Origin: Nitrososphaerales archaeon
GTDB taxonomy: Archaea > Thermoproteota > Nitrososphaeria > Nitrososphaerales > UBA57
Assembly: GCA_022449325.1 (NCBI GenBank)
Contig: JAKUSK010000037.1
Location: 1 to 7,548 of the forward strand
Reading direction: 5' to 3'
Length of the DNA: 7,548 nt
Shown here: in pieces, positions 5,266 through 7,548 of the stretch
Position numbering within the stretch: the stretch's first letter is position 1
How the letters are laid out: each line of letters opens with the position of its first letter
Position numbers and translations under genes: made by a program
Notes under the pieces: generated by a model
What the model was told of the DNA's origin: nothing
What the model saw: the letters and a program-made list of their open reading frames with translations, nothing else
Database searches by the model: none

Positions 5266-6747
5266 ATGTCTAAACCTCTCTCAAATTATCTTTCTGAATA
5301 TAAATGGACGACTCTTATAGTAGTAAATATTGCTACATTTCTTGCTCCATTGGATACAGGAATAGTTGCACTGGTGTTACCAAATATTGCTAGGGACTTT
5401 CAAACTGGTATAGACATTGCTATTTGGGTTTCTGTAATATATTTAATTGTACTCACCACTTTCATGACAAGCTTTGGTAGATTCTCTGATATTCATGGAA
5501 GAAAAAAATACTTTGTAGTAGGCCTTGGTATTTTTGTAATTGGTTCATTTTTCAGCGGCATGTCACAAACTATTGCCGAATTGCTAATCTTTAGAATTAT
5601 ACAAGCTATAGGAGCTGCACTATTGTTGGTGAATAGTCGTGCTATAATTACTGATGCATTTCCGCCTGAGGAAAGACGATTAGCAATGAGTATTCATGTT
5701 ACTGTGATATACCTTGCAATAGCTACTGGACCTGCACTGGGTGCAGTTATTACTGAATATATTGGATGGAGAAATGTCTTCTTTCTTAATGTTCCTTTAG
5801 GACTAGTTCTTCTCCCAATTGTCTCATCTAAGCTCAAAGAAAGTGCAAAATCTCTCAATAAATCTATGGATTGGCTTGGTTCATTCTTTTTTGCATCCTC
5901 GTTATCCTGCCTTCTTATCGCTATAACATTTGGACCCAAAGAAAGTTGGACAAGTATTGATCTATATATTGAAGAAATTTTCCTTCCAATGTTCGGAAAT
6001 ATTCATTTCTGGTCTCGTTTTGCCATATCTATTCCTTTATTGCTTCTTCCATTACTTTCACTTGTATTCTTGATAATTTTTGTCATTGTTGAGTATAAAG
6101 CAAAGAACCCTATACTCGATCTTCGAATGTTAAGTAAAAATCGATTATTCTTGTCTACTAATCTTACTGCATTGTTTATGTACACTTCTCATTACAATGC
6201 CCTTGTTATGATTTCTTTTTACCTGCAATTAATCCGTCTTATTGATCCTACTGAAGCTGCTTTTATGCTCTCTGCTTTCCCTTTGACTGTTGTAGTAACT
6301 TCAATCGCAGTTGGCAAATATTCAAAACTTGTATCCTCTAGAGAACTTAGCGCTCTGGGAATGGCGATAGTTGCAATTTCTCTCCTTCTTATGAGCCGTC
6401 TTACTGTTACATCTTCTGTTTTGTTTATAGAAGTTTCATTAATCATTATGGGTATTGGACTTTCATTATTTGCCGCTCCTAATACTAATGCAAATCTTTC
6501 ATCTGTAACATCAGAAGATCGTAGTTTGGCAAACGGTATGTTGGGAACTATGAGACATCTTGGCCAATCTCTAAGTCTTGCTATTGGTGCATCTACTGTT
6601 GGACTATTTCTCTCCGAAGATATCTATAGCGTGGGAGGGTCCATATCTGTAGTCGAATATGTCGGAGGTCTTAGTCAAGCATTCTTTATTGGTTTTATTA
6701 TTGCAGTTATAGGAATCTTCATAGCTTTAATCCGTGGAAATAAATGA
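5266..6747 (+). CDS. MFS transporter, DHA2 (14-helix) drug/H+ antiporter family
   Basis: A polytopic membrane protein of 493 residues, the usual size for EmrB/QacA-like 14-helix exporters driven by proton exchange. Motifs: APLDTGIVALVLPNIARDF (27-45, motif D1, Asp30 in helix 1), GRFSDIHGRKK (71-81, motif A, between helices 2 and 3), and GPALGAVITEYIGWRNVFF (155-173, motif C, the antiporter signature) followed by LNVPLG. NPILDLRML (281-289) is the usual link into the second half, and GIGLSLFAAPNTNAN (396-410) matches the C-terminal half. The loop between helices 7 and 8 (about 223-250) is longer than usual. The ATG at 5266 is preferred to the TTG at 5260, which would add Met-Ser, because of TATA-like box spacing. 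The stop overlaps the start of the chaperonin gene (ATGA), suggesting co-translation. The substrate is unknown; drug export is only the family default. Confidence 0.9.
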   Translation: MSKPLSNYLSEYKWTTLIVVNIATFLAPLDTGIVALVLPNIARDFQTGIDIAIWVSVIYLIVLTTFMTSFGRFSDIHGRKKYFVVGLGIFVIGSFFSGMSQTIAELLIFRIIQAIGAALLLVNSRAIITDAFPPEERRLAMSIHVTVIYLAIATGPALGAVITEYIGWRNVFFLNVPLGLVLLPIVSSKLKESAKSLNKSMDWLGSFFFASSLSCLLIAITFGPKESWTSIDLYIEEIFLPMFGNIHFWSRFAISIPLLLLPLLSLVFLIIFVIVEYKAKNPILDLRMLSKNRLFLSTNLTALFMYTSHYNALVMISFYLQLIRLIDPTEAAFMLSAFPLTVVVTSIAVGKYSKLVSSRELSALGMAIVAISLLLMSRLTVTSSVLFIEVSLIIMGIGLSLFAAPNTNANLSSVTSEDRSLANGMLGTMRHLGQSLSLAIGASTVGLFLSEDIYSVGGSISVVEYVGGLSQAFFIGFIIAVIGIFIALIRGNK

Positions 6748-7548
6748 CTGTAAAAAACCCATCCATTTCTAAATTAAATTCAGCTCAGCAGAATATCTTC
6801 ACTGCGTCAAAATTGATTGGACAAATGACTATGAGTACTTTTGGCCCTTTTGGCATGGAAAAATTAACTGTGAACAACTATGGAGATGCATTTGTTCTTC
6901 GTGATGGTAAATCTATTCTCGAGAAATCAAATTTTGATCATCCTATTGCTAAGATATTGTTGGACGTTTCAGATACCATGGCTAAGAACGTTGGCGATGG
7001 TACAATTTCTGCTATTCTATTGACCTCTTTTCTTCTTGAACAAGCACGCATAAATTTGGAAAAAGGCATTCATCCAAAAGTTATTATCGATGGTTATAAC
7101 CAGTCTCTTGATTTTTCTCTTTCTCTACTTGATTCTCTAAAGTTCTCGATACAAGATAAATCTCAATGGAAAAATCTTGTCTATTCTTCACTTTCATCAA
7201 AATTCGGAAACTTGGAATCAGAAAAAATCTCCCAATTAACCGTAGATTCAATTCATAATATAGATCCTTTATTTTCTGATCCTAACACTATTGATTATAT
7301 CAATGTTCTAAGTCATGGTGGGGATTCTACTTTGAATAGTAAATTGGTGGACGGAATTGTTTTTGACGCTGATCCCTTATCTAAATCTGAACATCTACCA
7401 TTAACCGATATCAAACTTGCAATTATCTCATCTTCTTTATCAATCTCTGACGAAGGTATAAAAAAAGAAATTACAATTAACGTTCCCAAGTTTCTTAATG
7501 AATTGAAAAAAACCGAAAAACAAATTTTTACTGACAACCTTCAACGAT
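6744..7548 (+). CDS. Divergent group II chaperonin (thermosome-like) subunit, 3'-truncated by window edge
   Basis: The frame runs from ATG 6744 to the right edge without a stop (268 codons, about half of a normal 540-550-residue subunit). It covers the N-terminal equatorial domain, the intermediate domain and the start of the apical domain. Group II features: NIFTASKLIG (17-26), STFGPFGMEKL (31-41), VLRDGKSILEKSNFDHPIAK (51-70), VGDGTISAILL (83-93), EKGIHPKVIIDGYNQ (106-120), SSLSSK (148-153, nucleotide-sensing loop Lys153 kept), HGGDSTLNSKLVDGIVFD (191-208) and DIKLAIIS (222-229). Several ATP-site positions depart from the usual thermosome pattern: LGPKG is FGPFG, NDG is RDG, and GDGTTT is GDGTIS. 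It is therefore probably a divergent paralogue beside normal thermosome subunits encoded elsewhere. No good TATA box lies at the usual distance and the ATG overlaps the transporter stop, so it is probably co-transcribed. The catalytic Asp of the second equatorial segment lies outside the window. Confidence 0.88.
   Translation, partial: MTVKNPSISKLNSAQQNIFTASKLIGQMTMSTFGPFGMEKLTVNNYGDAFVLRDGKSILEKSNFDHPIAKILLDVSDTMAKNVGDGTISAILLTSFLLEQARINLEKGIHPKVIIDGYNQSLDFSLSLLDSLKFSIQDKSQWKNLVYSSLSSKFGNLESEKISQLTVDSIHNIDPLFSDPNTIDYINVLSHGGDSTLNSKLVDGIVFDADPLSKSEHLPLTDIKLAIISSSLSISDEGIKKEITINVPKFLNELKKTEKQIFTDNLQR

Noticed and set aside
5694..6446. Three minus-strand frames (5694-5939, 6003-6185, 6219-6446) under the transporter
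   Set aside because: All antisense to conserved membrane-protein coding sequence, with no family features.
7313..7537. 74-codon minus-strand frame at the right end
   Set aside because: Antisense to the chaperonin apical-domain coding sequence, which is clearly the real frame.

Overview
The window comes from an AT-rich archaeal chromosome. Glycerol-1-phosphate dehydrogenase makes the archaeal lipid backbone stereoisomer and is near-diagnostic for Archaea. Archaeal-type NMN adenylyltransferase, a 20S proteasome beta subunit, a group II chaperonin and TATA-like boxes about 26 bases before start codons agree with this. The beta subunit has Ala where the catalytic Thr should be, in a Pro-Gly-Ala-Thr-Ala-Val-Gly context. 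That points to the TACK archaea, where beta paralogues of this kind occur; my best guess is a low-GC member of Nitrososphaerota (Thaumarchaeota), but rank and genus are inference.

Layout: (1) 1-936, 3' part of glycerol-1-phosphate dehydrogenase (+), open at the left edge. (2) 948-1742, a long FKBP-type prolyl isomerase (-), convergent with it. (3) 1743-1840, a divergent promoter region. (4) 1841-3013, a class V aminotransferase (+), whose last 11 bases overlap the end of (5) 3003-3506, NMN adenylyltransferase (-). (6) A very compact divergent promoter with a self-complementary TATA-like box, then a co-directional run on the + strand: rtcA (3564-4604), a beta-type proteasome subunit lacking Thr1 (4630-5232), a 14-helix DHA2-type MFS transporter (5266-6747) and a divergent thermosome-like chaperonin (6744 to the right edge), joined to the transporter by an ATGA overlap.

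The genes serve lipid synthesis, NAD synthesis, amino-acid metabolism, RNA-end processing and protein quality control (FKBP, proteasome beta, chaperonin). No mobile element, CRISPR array, tRNA or rRNA was seen. No stretch over 300 bases lacks a gene; the longest gap is 98 bases. Several starts appear to be leaderless or nearly so, judged from TATA-like box spacing.

The most interesting parts are the proteasome beta subunit without its nucleophile and the chaperonin paralogue with altered nucleotide-site motifs, which lie two genes apart with a transporter between them. No clearly new defence or mobile system is visible.
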